A DNA stretch of 64,000 nucleotides from Vicinamibacterales bacterium. GTDB taxonomy: Bacteria; Acidobacteriota; Vicinamibacteria; Vicinamibacterales; 2-12-FULL-66-21. The DNA is taken from assembly GCA_035699745.1 (NCBI GenBank), contig DASSPH010000060.1:1-64000 (forward strand), given 5' to 3'. Below, in pieces: positions 17,140 to 26,122 of this stretch (the first letter of the stretch is position 1; each line of letters starts with the position of its first letter). The notes below the pieces were generated by a model. The model saw only the letters and a program-made list of their open reading frames with translations. It ran no database searches and was not told the origin of the DNA. The position numbers and the translations under genes are program-made.

Positions 17140-19371
17140 ATGACCCGTCATACATCCGTTGCCTTCGCGATGACCGTCGCCGTCCTGCTCGGTCCCTCGA
17201 TCGCCGGTCGGGAGCCGGAAGTCGTCGCGCGATTCGGCCTGCATTCGCCGGCCGACGGTCCATTCCCCAGCGATCGGTTCACGGTAGCCGACCAGGCCCA
17301 GAATACGGGCCGACGCGTCTCGCTCCCGCCGCCGGATGACTGCGCGGACTCCATCTCCGAGTGTGAGGATCTCGACGTGATCAACCAGCTGGACGGCTTC
17401 AACCTCCAGCCGCGGCTGTCCATTCCGTTCAGCGGCCCGATCGATCCGAACACGGTCAACAGCGAAACCATGTTCCTGCTCAGCCTGGGCAGTACGTTGC
17501 CGGATGCCGAGGGCTCGGCGTGGGGGACTCGCGTCGGCATCAATCAGGTCGTGTGGGACGAGCTGACGGAGACGCTGCACGTCGAGTCCGACGAACTGCT
17601 CGATCAACACACGCGGTACGGGCTGGTGGTCACTAAAGGAGTGCGCGCCCCGGACGGCCGGACGATCAAAGCGGCCAGGGAGTTCCTCACCTTCGTGGAC
17701 GACGAGATCACCGCATCGACCGGTGATCCGGATCTGGATGCCTACCGCGCGCTTCTTCGCAGCGTCCTGACCGGCCTCGACACCCGCCGGATCGTCCCGA
17801 AAGGACAGGTCGTGGCCGCCAGCGTGTTCACGACCCGGAGCGCGACGGCAGTCCTGGAGAAGATCCGGGACCAGATCCGCAGCTCGACGCCCAATCCGGC
17901 CGACTTCCTGCTGGGACCGAATGGTGAGCGGAGCGTGTTCAGCGCAAGTGGAATCGCGAGCGTCACATGGAACCGCCAGATGCGCACCACTGGCCCCCTC
18001 TCACCCCTGCCGATTGACCTCTCTCCCATCAAGACCGGCGCGGTCGGGACCATCGCCTTCGGCAAATACCTGTCACCCGATTATCGGGTCCCTGATGAGT
18101 ACTACATCCCGCCAGTGGCGACGCGCGACGGCGAGCCACTCGTCAGGGCAACCAATGAGGTTTACTTCAACCTGTTTCTGCCGTCCGGCGCGATGCCGAC
18201 AGACGGCTGGCCGGTCGCCATCGTCGGTCACGGTATCCGCGGCAGCAAGAACCTGCTGGCACCAAACGCGCCATGGTCGATGGCCCTCCTGAGCGCGCTG
18301 GCGGCGCAGGGCATCGCCAGCGTCACGACGAACGCCGTCGGCGCCGGTTTTGGCAGTCAGGGCACGCTGAGAGTCATCACGACAGCGGGCGCATCAGTCA
18401 CGTTCAACGCCGGCGGTCGTGGCGTCGATCAGTCTGGCGACGGCATCATCGCGGTGAACGAGGGTGCCGTCCCCGGCCGGCCTCGCAGCATCGTGCTGTA
18501 CTCCGATGCGTTTCGACAGACGGCTGTCGACCTGATGCAGCTGGTTCGCGTCATCGAGACGGGGCTGGACGTCGATGGCGACGGACACCCTGAACTGAAC
18601 CCCTCGCGCATCTACTATGACGGAGGCTCGTGGAGCGGCGGCTACGGAACGGTGTTCCTGGGAATCGAGCCGAATATACGCGCGGCGGTGCTCAAGTCGC
18701 CAGCCGACCCGGTGTGGTTTCCGCAGCGAGGAAGTCAACGGGCGGCCGCCGGCGCGATCCTGGAGGCGCGGCTGCCGTCGCTGGTCAACTCGCCGGGTGT
18801 CACATCGATCGACGGCGTCGCGGTCCAGCCCCCGTTCTTCCACGAGAACTTCCCGCTCCGCAATCAGATCGAGATGAGCGTTGAGCTCGACGAGGCGATG
18901 CCCGCAGTACGCGTGGTTCAATCGCCGGTACGCAACAGCGTCACCGGAGCCATGGCGATTCAGGAGAGTCTCGAGCGCTACGAGTGGGTGTCGCAGGCGG
19001 GAAGCCCGGTCGCCTATGCGCCGCACCTTCGGAAAGCCCCGCTGGGGGACGCGGCTGCCAAGAACGTCCTCTACATAATATTCAAGGGCGACCAGACCGC
19101 CCCGAACCCGACGACCACGGCCATTGTCCGAGCCGCCGATCTGGCGGAGCGGACGATGTACTATCGCCATGACCTCGCGCGTCTCGGCGATGCGTCCGTG
19201 CCTCCAGACCCGCATGGCTTCAACATCGCGTCAATCGCGCCGCAGTATCTGCTTGTCGACGCGACATTTTTTGCCACGGACGGCGCGGTGGTGATCCGGC
19301 CGGCGCCTGCGCCCTACTTCGAGTTCCCGATCGCCGGTCCGTTGCCTGAAGGGCTCAATTTCATCCGCTGA
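17140..19371 (+). CDS. Secreted lipase-like alpha/beta hydrolase
   Basis: A 743-residue exported protein with a signal peptide at about 1-23. The N-terminal part (about 28-200) resembles the N-terminal domain of bacterial virulence-factor lipases: DGPFPSDRFTVAD, then LDGFNLQPRLSIPFSGPID, an Ig-like strand series. The C-terminal part holds an alpha/beta hydrolase: the oxyanion region VAIVGHGIRGSKN (about 358-370) and the likely nucleophile region YYDGGSWSGGYGT (about 489-501), which departs from a strict GxSxG. A late DPHGFN could carry the His. ATG 17140 is preceded by GAGGA; longer frames upstream have no support. Confidence 0.78.
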   Translation: MTRHTSVAFAMTVAVLLGPSIAGREPEVVARFGLHSPADGPFPSDRFTVADQAQNTGRRVSLPPPDDCADSISECEDLDVINQLDGFNLQPRLSIPFSGPIDPNTVNSETMFLLSLGSTLPDAEGSAWGTRVGINQVVWDELTETLHVESDELLDQHTRYGLVVTKGVRAPDGRTIKAAREFLTFVDDEITASTGDPDLDAYRALLRSVLTGLDTRRIVPKGQVVAASVFTTRSATAVLEKIRDQIRSSTPNPADFLLGPNGERSVFSASGIASVTWNRQMRTTGPLSPLPIDLSPIKTGAVGTIAFGKYLSPDYRVPDEYYIPPVATRDGEPLVRATNEVYFNLFLPSGAMPTDGWPVAIVGHGIRGSKNLLAPNAPWSMALLSALAAQGIASVTTNAVGAGFGSQGTLRVITTAGASVTFNAGGRGVDQSGDGIIAVNEGAVPGRPRSIVLYSDAFRQTAVDLMQLVRVIETGLDVDGDGHPELNPSRIYYDGGSWSGGYGTVFLGIEPNIRAAVLKSPADPVWFPQRGSQRAAAGAILEARLPSLVNSPGVTSIDGVAVQPPFFHENFPLRNQIEMSVELDEAMPAVRVVQSPVRNSVTGAMAIQESLERYEWVSQAGSPVAYAPHLRKAPLGDAAAKNVLYIIFKGDQTAPNPTTTAIVRAADLAERTMYYRHDLARLGDASVPPDPHGFNIASIAPQYLLVDATFFATDGAVVIRPAPAPYFEFPIAGPLPEGLNFIR

Positions 19372-19391
19372 GGCCAGGAAGAGGAGGCCTC
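19370..19391. terminator. Hairpin overlapping the stop of the lipase-like gene
   Basis: GAGGCC and GGCCTC pair around a 10-nt AG-rich loop, starting within the stop codon at 19369-19371. The position suits a terminator; there is no U-run. Confidence 0.4.
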
Positions 19392-19416
19392 GACGAACAT
19401 CGAGATTGACGACGAC

Positions 19417-19578
19417 TCAGCCGAGATCGGCATCCACGGCCGCGTGCAGCTCGTTCCACAGAGGCACGTTCGCCGGCCCCGGCATGCGCTGCGTCATGAA
19501 CACCATCGTGCCGCGACGCACAGGATCCACCATCCACCGGCAGCCCGCCGCACCGCCGAAGCTCGGTCGGCGATGAAC
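19417..19578 (-). pseudogene. 3' remnant of a beta-lactamase-family serine hydrolase
   Basis: The minus strand encodes the last 50 or so residues typical of class C beta-lactamase/esterase-like serine hydrolases: FGGAAGCRWMVDP, then GTMVFMTQRMPGPANVPLW, before a TGA. This C-terminal tail is characteristic, but the catalytic SxxK and YxN regions are absent. Upstream in this frame the sequence turns into unrelated codons, and the AraC/mini-membrane genes follow at once. The body of the gene was therefore deleted or replaced. Confidence 0.7.
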
Positions 19579-19595
19579 GCTCCCGCGGCCGTATC

Positions 19596-19757
19596 TTAGC
19601 CGTTGGCGGTCGCACGCCGCGCATGGAGTCGGCCGCCCAGCCACACAGACGGGAGCGCGGTCGCCACGAGGAGGACGGGGTACCAGTGCGGCCCGAACGC
19701 CGGGCCGGCGTTCCATGTCGCGATGGCCCCGGCCACCGCGGCGACGAATCCGGCCAC
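19596..19757 (-). CDS. Tiny membrane protein coupled to the AraC gene
   Basis: A 53-codon frame starting with a GTG 2 nt after the AraC stop codon. The product would have two hydrophobic helices (VAGFVAAVAGAIATW and WYPVLLVATALPSVWLGG) and a basic C-terminus, a plausible two-pass membrane peptide with the positive end inside. Third codon positions are almost all G or C. The frame stays open further upstream into the AraC gene (TTG at 19838), but that would overlap it by 79 bp. No relative is recognised. It may be a real miniprotein or a chance frame. Confidence 0.45.
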   Translation of the reverse strand: MAGFVAAVAGAIATWNAGPAFGPHWYPVLLVATALPSVWLGGRLHARRATANG

Positions 19758-19759
19758 CT

Positions 19760-20674
19760 TTACGGTCGCCCCCGCGATCGTCCCGGACGTGGTTCCCGGC
19801 GGCGACGACCAGACTGCCGGTACGCCGACGGCGTGCAACCGAACGCAGCCCGGAAAGCCGCCGTGAAGTGGCTGTGGCTGGAGAATCCAAGTGCCAGCGC
19901 GAGCGCTGCGAGATCCTGCGTGTGCGGAAGCTCCCCGAGAGCGCGGACCAGTCGCAGCTGTGTCAGGTACTTGTGAAGCGGCACCCCCTCGACGGCTCGG
20001 AAGGCCGAGGTGAGATACGGTGCCGACACGCCGACGGCCACCGCCACGTCCCTGAGTCGCAGCGGCGCAGACATGTGGGCCGCAAGGAACCCCTTTGCCC
20101 TGTCGATCACTCGGCGGGTCGACGGGGCCGCGATGGCTGGCGGCGCGTCCGTGCCGAGCGCCGCCGCGAGGAGCGAGACGACGAGGTCGTCCGCGGTCAG
20201 CGGATCGATGCCTTCAGCCAGGCGCCGGCGAAGGTCCTGGCACTGGCGCTGGAGCGCAGCGTCGGCTCGACGGCGACGGGCCCGGAACTGCGGCGCCGAG
20301 CCCACTGCAGACGGCGATCGCCCGGTGAGCGCCTCCAGTACGCCCGGCTTCGGCGTGAGGATCAGTTCGCGGTACACTCCGGGCCGAGGCTGGCTGAGGG
20401 CGAAGGGCTCTCCGCCGGTCACGTACAGCACCTGATTCGCATCGGCCACGACGGCGTCGCCGCCGACGTGCCACACGAACAGCCCCGTGTAGGGGAAGCA
20501 GACCTGGAACTCGGGAGAGTAACTCCCGGGGCCGGGACGCTGCGACGCGGGAGCGCCGCGCAGGTCCTCCACGCGGGCGATCGAGGCGTCCAGCAGGGTA
20601 CGCCGCAAGGGCCCGACGTTCGCCTCCGGAGCGCGAATCCCAACCCCGATGGATGCGTGAGCGGGCTCGTGCAC
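19760..20674 (-). CDS. AraC family transcriptional regulator
   Basis: A 304-residue regulator. The N-terminal half is a cupin-like ligand-binding region (GLFVWHVGGDAVVADANQVLYVTGG, about 64-88, shown by its strand pattern). The C-terminal AraC/XylS domain lies at about 190-290: the first helix-turn-helix RLRDVAVAVGVSAPYLTSAF and the second DLAALALALGFSSHSHFTAAFR, followed by the signature FGCTPSAYR. TAGAAT ends 6 nt before the GTG start with no ribosome-binding site, so the mRNA is probably leaderless. Targets are unknown; the tiny membrane gene downstream is one candidate. Confidence 0.87.
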   Translation of the reverse strand: MHEPAHASIGVGIRAPEANVGPLRRTLLDASIARVEDLRGAPASQRPGPGSYSPEFQVCFPYTGLFVWHVGGDAVVADANQVLYVTGGEPFALSQPRPGVYRELILTPKPGVLEALTGRSPSAVGSAPQFRARRRRADAALQRQCQDLRRRLAEGIDPLTADDLVVSLLAAALGTDAPPAIAAPSTRRVIDRAKGFLAAHMSAPLRLRDVAVAVGVSAPYLTSAFRAVEGVPLHKYLTQLRLVRALGELPHTQDLAALALALGFSSHSHFTAAFRAAFGCTPSAYRQSGRRRREPRPGRSRGRP

Positions 20675-20805
20675 CAGCCGATTCTAGCGCCCCGACCACG
20701 CCGTGCGCGGGCACGCGCGGGCTGGCGAAAGATTCTGATAACGCCTCGACGCGGCACTCTTGCTAGTCTGTCGTGGATTCCAACAACCGGGAGTGACACG
20801 CCACG

Positions 20806-21249
20806 ATGGCCGTTGCGAAGAAGAAATCGACGTCCTCACGCCGCCCCGTCGCGGACGCATCCGCGGACGACGCCGTCGCGCGATATCTCGATGCGCTTCA
20901 CCATCCATTGAAGCCAGCCGTAGTCGCCCTCAGGCGTGTGATCCTCGATGCGAGTCCGGACATCGAAGAGGGCATCAAGTGGAATGCACCGAGCTTCAGA
21001 GTCCGTGATGATTTCGCCACGATGAACCTGCGATCGAAGGGCGGTGCGACGCGCCTCTGGGTCGTATTGCACGCGGGCGCGAAGGCACGCGGCGTCAAGC
21101 TGCGGGGACACGTGAGGGACCCGGAAGGGCTCGTCGAGTGGCTCGCCGACGACCGCGGCGTCGTGACCTTCGAGAACGAGGCCGAGGTCGCATCCCGTGC
21201 AGCGCCCTTCGCGGCGCTGATCCGGGATTGGATCCGCCGGCTGGCCTGA
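20806..21249 (+). CDS. DUF1801 domain protein
   Basis: A 147-residue protein of the DUF1801/YdhG-like family. After a basic N-terminal tail, the conserved core has HPLKPAVVALRRVILDASPDIEEGIKWNAPSFR (read in two parts, about 33-65), then MNLRSKGGATRLWVVLH. The IKWNAPSF motif is diagnostic. Family members are small cytoplasmic proteins of unknown role with a fold related to iron-sulfur scaffold-like proteins. GGGAG lies upstream of the ATG. No partner is suggested by the neighbours. Confidence 0.85.
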   Translation: MAVAKKKSTSSRRPVADASADDAVARYLDALHHPLKPAVVALRRVILDASPDIEEGIKWNAPSFRVRDDFATMNLRSKGGATRLWVVLHAGAKARGVKLRGHVRDPEGLVEWLADDRGVVTFENEAEVASRAAPFAALIRDWIRRLA

Positions 21250-21268
21250 CCGCCGGCAGCAAAGGCGC

Positions 21269-21613
21269 TCAGCCGTGGCGCTCGCGGCTGTCCTGCGGGG
21301 CTTCATCGCGCCGCGTGAGGCCGTAGTCCCGCACGACGGTGGCGACGCGAAGGCGATAGTCGCTGAACACGTGCTCTCGCCCTCGGCGCTGCGCCGCGCG
21401 ATGGGACTCGAGCCCACGCCAGCGGCGGACCGCGTCCTCGTCCTGCCAGAACGACAGGGACAACAGCTTGCCGGGCCGAGTGATGCTCTCGAATCGCTCG
21501 ATGGAAATGAAGCCCTCGACGCGCGCGAGGTCTGACGCCAGGTCCGCCGCGAGGGACAGATACTCAGGACGATGCCCGTCCGGCATTTCGACTTCGAAGA
21601 TCACAGCGATCAT
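21269..21613 (-). CDS. Antibiotic biosynthesis monooxygenase (ABM) domain protein
   Basis: A 114-residue ferredoxin-like-fold protein of the ABM family: an opening strand IAVIFEVEMPDG, then VEGFISIERFES (about 34-45), LLSLSFWQDEDAVRRWR (about 51-67) with the aromatic residues that line the pocket, and HRAAQRRGREHVFSDYRLR. Members include small cofactor-free monooxygenases and haem-degrading enzymes, and many have no known substrate. It lies 27 bp downstream of the P450 gene on the same strand, so the two oxygenases are probably one transcript. Confidence 0.83.
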   Translation of the reverse strand: MIAVIFEVEMPDGHRPEYLSLAADLASDLARVEGFISIERFESITRPGKLLSLSFWQDEDAVRRWRGLESHRAAQRRGREHVFSDYRLRVATVVRDYGLTRRDEAPQDSRERHG

Positions 21614-21640
21614 GATTGCGCTCCCTGGTGGAGGCGCCGC

Positions 21641-22780
21641 TCAGCAGTCACCGAACGGGGCGAACAGAGGAATACGAGTATTGATGGATGCCTGGTACGC
21701 GAACGCCTGTGCGAGTCGATGGACGTCGACACCGGCGGACAGCAGCATTCCGACGGCGGACGCAGCGATCGTGACCGCCAGCAGCCGGCCTGGGCAGGCG
21801 TGCGCGCCGACGCCGAAGGTAAAGAGAGCAGACACTTGCCGCGTCCAGTCGAAGGTACTCGGCATGGGGTTGGCGGCCGGATCGCGGTTGGCTGCCGCGA
21901 GCAGCACGAGGATCACCGCGCCGCGTTCCATCCTGACGCCCCCGATGGACGCGGGCTCGGCCAGGTAGCGCCGGGTATTCTGCACCGGCGGATCGAAGCG
22001 CGCCACCTCGTTCACGATGTGCAGCAGCGATTGGGGTTCGCTGACGACGGCGCGTTGGGCGCTCGGATGGCGGCTCAGACAGAGAAGCGTGTTGCCGATC
22101 AGGCCAGCGGTCGCGTCGCACGTCTGCACCAGAATGCCGACGGCGGCGCCCTCGGCCGCCGCGTCGAGCTCTGTGGCCGACGTCGTCGTCAACGCGCTGC
22201 GCAGCCGCCGCACGGCCTCGTGCCCGGCGCTCCGCTGCGCGTCTGATGCGGACGGTCGCAGCGCACGCACGACGGCGTGCGTGGCGTCGGTGGCCGCGCG
22301 AAGCATGCCGACCGGGATGTCGAGCAGCGCCGCCATCGTGCGCACTGGAATCTCGAAGGCGGCCTGCGTGGCGCCGGCGCCGTCGGGGCGCCAGGTCGGT
22401 GCGCTCATCACCGCGTGCGCACAATCGGCGGCGACGATCTCGACCGTGGCAATCTCGAGCGGCTCGAGGACAGCGGCGACGGGGTTGCGATGCGCTGCAT
22501 GTGCCGGCCCGTCGTTCATTCGGGCAAAACGTCCGTACACCTCACCCAGCGGACCGCCAATGAGGGCACGCGGCACGGGCTCCTCAGCGGGCCGCACGCG
22601 GCACAGGGGATGCGACAACACCTCGACGACAGTCGCGGCGCCGGCGACGATCCACAATCGATGGACCGGATCGAACGTGACCGGCGTCTCCCGGACGAGA
22701 CGTGCGTAGTACGGGTACGGATCGGGATGAGTGACAGCGGCGAGGGCGTCCGCCGGCTCGCCGGTGGTTTGTGAAACCAT
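21641..22780 (-). CDS. Cytochrome P450
   Basis: A 379-residue P450. The haem-binding loop FTFGVGAHACPGR (about 320-332) holds the Cys ligand near residue 329; the K-helix ExxR is seen in NEVARF, and the partner Arg in NTRRYL. The I-helix segment is CDATAGLIGNTL, where the usual acid-alcohol pair is not obvious. It is a little shorter than typical 400-residue bacterial P450s. TAGAGT (22787-22792) ends 6 nt before the ATG at 22780, suggesting a leaderless start; a GTG at 22786 is in frame. It diverges from an ArsR-type regulator that probably controls it, and needs separate ferredoxin partners not seen here. Confidence 0.88.
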   Translation of the reverse strand: MVSQTTGEPADALAAVTHPDPYPYYARLVRETPVTFDPVHRLWIVAGAATVVEVLSHPLCRVRPAEEPVPRALIGGPLGEVYGRFARMNDGPAHAAHRNPVAAVLEPLEIATVEIVAADCAHAVMSAPTWRPDGAGATQAAFEIPVRTMAALLDIPVGMLRAATDATHAVVRALRPSASDAQRSAGHEAVRRLRSALTTTSATELDAAAEGAAVGILVQTCDATAGLIGNTLLCLSRHPSAQRAVVSEPQSLLHIVNEVARFDPPVQNTRRYLAEPASIGGVRMERGAVILVLLAAANRDPAANPMPSTFDWTRQVSALFTFGVGAHACPGRLLAVTIAASAVGMLLSAGVDVHRLAQAFAYQASINTRIPLFAPFGDC

Positions 22781-22833
22781 TGGCACACTCTACCGACAGC
22801 CGTCAGTCGACACTTCGCTCATCGTCGAAACGT

Positions 22834-23517
22834 ATGCACACACCCCAGACTTTCGCCGGCATCGCGTCAGCCGTAGCGGACCCTACCCGCGCCAGGATGC
22901 TCGTGGCCTTGATGGACGGCCGCGCATGGACCGCAACCGAACTCTCCGTCGAAGCGGGTGTCGCGCCTTCGACCGCGAGCGCACATCTCCGCACGTTGCG
23001 CGACGCCGGGCTGATTCGCTGCGCGGCACACGGCCGGCACCGGTATTTCGAGCTGTCGGACGGCGAGGTGGCTGATGTCCTTGAAGGGCTGACCGACCTG
23101 GCGGCCCGACGAGAGCGCTGTGTGATCCATGGCACGGCGGATCAGGCGCTGCGCGCGGCGCGGGTCTGCTACGACCACCTGGCGGGGGAAGCTGGGGTTC
23201 GGCTGCTGGCGAGTCTTCGGCGAGGCGGGGTAGTTGTCGGCGAACACGTGCTCCAGCTCTCGGAGCGCGGAGGGCGGTGCCTTCTGGGATACGGCATCGA
23301 TCTGCAGAAAGTGGCGGCCACGCGACGTCCGGTCTGCCGTGCCTGCCTCGACTGGACCGAACGCCGTCCGCACCTCGGCGGCGCGCTGGGGGCGGCGCTC
23401 CTCCGCGTCGTGTTTCAGCGGCAGTGGGCTGAACGCGACACGGATGGCCGGGCAGTGCGCTTCTCGACGCGCGGGTCCGCGGCGTTCGACGCGTTCATCG
23501 ACGCGCTGAGCGGGTAA
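22834..23517 (+). CDS. ArsR-type winged-helix regulator
   Basis: A 227-residue regulator. The ArsR/SmtB winged helix is N-terminal (about 8-90): ADPTRARMLVALMDG, then the recognition helix in VAPSTASAHLRTLRDAGLI and the wing GRHRYFEL. The long C-terminal part carries VCRACLDWTERRPHLGGALGAALL, found in a distinct group of large ArsR relatives in soil bacteria; its Cys residues (CVIHG, VCRAC) might bind metal or sense redox, but that is a guess. ATG 22834 is chosen; an upstream ATG at 22771 would overlap the P450 start. Confidence 0.83.
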   Translation: MHTPQTFAGIASAVADPTRARMLVALMDGRAWTATELSVEAGVAPSTASAHLRTLRDAGLIRCAAHGRHRYFELSDGEVADVLEGLTDLAARRERCVIHGTADQALRAARVCYDHLAGEAGVRLLASLRRGGVVVGEHVLQLSERGGRCLLGYGIDLQKVAATRRPVCRACLDWTERRPHLGGALGAALLRVVFQRQWAERDTDGRAVRFSTRGSAAFDAFIDALSG

Positions 23518-23529
23518 CTCATGTGGCTG

Positions 23530-23553
23530 GCGGCCCGCAAGGGTGTGGGCCGC
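23530..23553. terminator. GC-rich hairpin between convergent genes
   Basis: Arms GCGGCCC and GGGCCGC with a 10-nt loop, just after the ArsR-type gene and before the 3' end of the orphan permease. There is no T-run, and GC-rich inverted repeats are common by chance in this DNA. Confidence 0.35.
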
Positions 23554-23638
23554 GGCGAGGGCTCCGGCGGCCTTGCGTTCGATCGGATCGTCGACAAGCC
23601 TCCCGAGGCTTCACAGCCGTGACGCCGTCAGCCGTACT

Positions 23639-26116
23639 TCAACCCTGCCGCAATGCCTCGGTCGGCTGAATGCGCAACGCCCGGCGCGCCGGTGCGGCGC
23701 ACGCCAGCACGCCCACGACCGCCATGATGACGGACGTGATCACCGACGAGACGAGGAGATTCGCGGTCAGGCTGTCGGCGCGCCAGGCGAGGAGCAGGAT
23801 GAGGCTATTGCCGGCGACGATGCCGCCGCCGAGCTGACGACCGGCACGAGCGAACACGCTGCCGAGCACGTGCCGGGGGTTGGCGCCGAGTGCGATACGG
23901 ATCCCAATCTCGCGGGTGCGACGCGCCACGGCGACGGCCATGAGCGCGTACAGACCGGCCGCGGAGAAGACCAGCGCCACGAGCAGAACGCCTCCAAAGA
24001 CGATGCTGGTGCCCCACATCCGTGTTTGCTCCTGTGCGACGATGTCGTCGAGGGTGACGATATCCGCGAGGTGCAGACCCGCATCGACCTGCCGCGCAAG
24101 GGCGGCGACGCGGGGCGCAAGCGGCGCTGCGTTCCCCGCGACGCGCACAGCGACCACGACAGGATCGACCTCCGCCGCGGAGGCTGCCCGATAGATGTAC
24201 GCTGCCCCACCCCAATCGGCGGCGAACAACATCTCCAGATCGGTGACCACGCCGACGATCTCATGCCAGGGTCCCGGCTCGCGCTCGCTGCCTTGCTGGA
24301 GCGTGCGGACGCGTGCGCCCACGGGATTCCTGCCCACTACGCGCATGAACGCCTCGTTGACCACGACGGGCCCGTTCGGCGTCCCGGCGTCAGCGGGATG
24401 CAAGCCGCGGCCGGCCACGATCCTGGCGCCGAACGCGTCGTGATAGCCGGCACCGACAGCGGCCATCGCGAATCCCCCCTCGAAATTGCCGTGCAGGCGA
24501 GCCGGAGCTGCGCCGTCCTGCTCGATTTCAAGCGCCACCAGGTCCGGCGACGTCCACGGCAGGCAATCGCCGTGCGCCACGTGCGTCACACCAGGCTCCT
24601 CACGCAACCGGCCCGCTAGTTCTTCGTAGGCACGCGCGCGACGCGCGCCGATCTGGCCATCGTCAGGCACACCGCGCTCGCCGGCCAGCGCCTCGTTGTC
24701 CATCCTGAGGCGGAAGGTGAGGTACCGCTCCGCCGGAAAGACTGCCGACCTCGACTGGTTCTGAAGGGACGTGGTGAAGATTCCTACCGCGGCGGGGACG
24801 AACAAAAGCGTGCAGGCCACCTGCGCGCCGACGATGAACGACCAGATGCCGCCAAACTTCATCGTTGCGCCGGTGCTGGTGATCCCCTGCAGTCCCCGCT
24901 GGATGGACGCGCCCGTGGCCTTCAGTGCGGGCAGCAGGCCGATCATTGCCGCGGCGACGAGCGCGAGCAGCAGCGCATACGCAATGGTGGCAGGCTCGAG
25001 CGTCGGATCCACCCAGAACGGCAGGCCGTCCCCGATGATCTGACTCGCCCGGTCCCAGGCATGGCGCACCGCCATCTGGGCCGCGACGAGCCCGAGCACG
25101 GCTGCGGCGAGGGTCAGCACCAGCCCTTCGATGACGATCTGCGCGATCACGCGGGCGCGGCTCGCTCCCAGCGCGTGGCGGACGACCATTTCCGGCTCGC
25201 GCATCGCCGTGCGCGCGAAGATCAGCGTCGCAACGTTCGCCGAGACCGCTCCCAGCAACAGCAGGACGACGGCGTGGACCGCCAGATCCTCGAACCGCAG
25301 CGGATCGCCGGGCGTGCGGCCGGCGAAGGCGCGCACCCGCGTGCGCAGCTGCGCGTGGGTTGCGGGGTGATCGGCGGCCAGGCGTGCCGAGACGACGTCG
25401 AGCTCCGCCGCGGCGTCCGGCCAGCTCGCTCCGTCAGCGAGGCGGCCGAACACCTGGACGGCCGGGCCTTGCCTCGGCGCCGCATCCTGGACGGGCAGTG
25501 GCACCCAGAGCTGTTGGTTGCGCGGGAAGCCGAAATGCGGCGGCATCACGCCGACCACGCTGCGCGCGGTGCGGCCCACCGTGACGACGCGGCCGATGAT
25601 TGCCGGGTCGCGCAGGAACTGTCTCTGCCAGACGTCGTAACCCAGGACCACGACGGGCTGCGCCCCCGGCCGTTCGTCCGCCGGCTGCAGCGGCCGGCCG
25701 AGCAGCGGCGGCACGCGGGTGAGTGGAAACGCCGACGCGGTGATCTCCGCCACGCGCAGCGATTCGACGCGGCCTTCGCCGGTGAGGACGTTGCGCTCGC
25801 TGACGCGGGCCGCGCCGAGCTCCGCGACCGTCCTCAGCGACCGCCGCCAGATCGCGAAATCGTGCAGCAGTCTCGGCTCCACGCGCGACGCCACCGTGTC
25901 CCGCGTTTCGAGGCGCACGACCCGGCCGCCGTGATCGAAGGGCAGCCGCTTGTACAGCAGTTCGTCGGCAAGCTCGATCCCGACCGCGCCGATGGCGATG
26001 GCGCCCGCCAGCGAGACACCGCCGATGATGGTGAGGGCGGGATACTTCCGCAGCAGCCGCGCGCCCAGCTTCCAGTCGAGCCACGAAACGGCGGTCAGGC
26101 GTGCAGGGAGTGGCAC
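23639..26116 (-). CDS. Orphan ABC transporter permease (MacB/FtsX type, acidobacterial duplicated family)
   Basis: An 825-residue permease with two copies of the MacB periplasmic core plus FtsX-like membrane domain. The first membrane helix is at about 32-50, a three-helix block around 270-400, an internal linker helix around 425-445, and a terminal three-helix block from about 690. EPEMVVRHALGASRARV and EIGIRIALGANPRHVLG are the two copies of the conserved cytoplasmic loop. No ATPase gene is adjacent, as usual for this family, so the transport partner is unknown. It has a GTG start right at the predicted transcription start of a good promoter. Confidence 0.88.
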   Translation of the reverse strand: MPLPARLTAVSWLDWKLGARLLRKYPALTIIGGVSLAGAIAIGAVGIELADELLYKRLPFDHGGRVVRLETRDTVASRVEPRLLHDFAIWRRSLRTVAELGAARVSERNVLTGEGRVESLRVAEITASAFPLTRVPPLLGRPLQPADERPGAQPVVVLGYDVWQRQFLRDPAIIGRVVTVGRTARSVVGVMPPHFGFPRNQQLWVPLPVQDAAPRQGPAVQVFGRLADGASWPDAAAELDVVSARLAADHPATHAQLRTRVRAFAGRTPGDPLRFEDLAVHAVVLLLLGAVSANVATLIFARTAMREPEMVVRHALGASRARVIAQIVIEGLVLTLAAAVLGLVAAQMAVRHAWDRASQIIGDGLPFWVDPTLEPATIAYALLLALVAAAMIGLLPALKATGASIQRGLQGITSTGATMKFGGIWSFIVGAQVACTLLFVPAAVGIFTTSLQNQSRSAVFPAERYLTFRLRMDNEALAGERGVPDDGQIGARRARAYEELAGRLREEPGVTHVAHGDCLPWTSPDLVALEIEQDGAAPARLHGNFEGGFAMAAVGAGYHDAFGARIVAGRGLHPADAGTPNGPVVVNEAFMRVVGRNPVGARVRTLQQGSEREPGPWHEIVGVVTDLEMLFAADWGGAAYIYRAASAAEVDPVVVAVRVAGNAAPLAPRVAALARQVDAGLHLADIVTLDDIVAQEQTRMWGTSIVFGGVLLVALVFSAAGLYALMAVAVARRTREIGIRIALGANPRHVLGSVFARAGRQLGGGIVAGNSLILLLAWRADSLTANLLVSSVITSVIMAVVGVLACAAPARRALRIQPTEALRQG

Positions 26117-26122
26117 GGCCGA

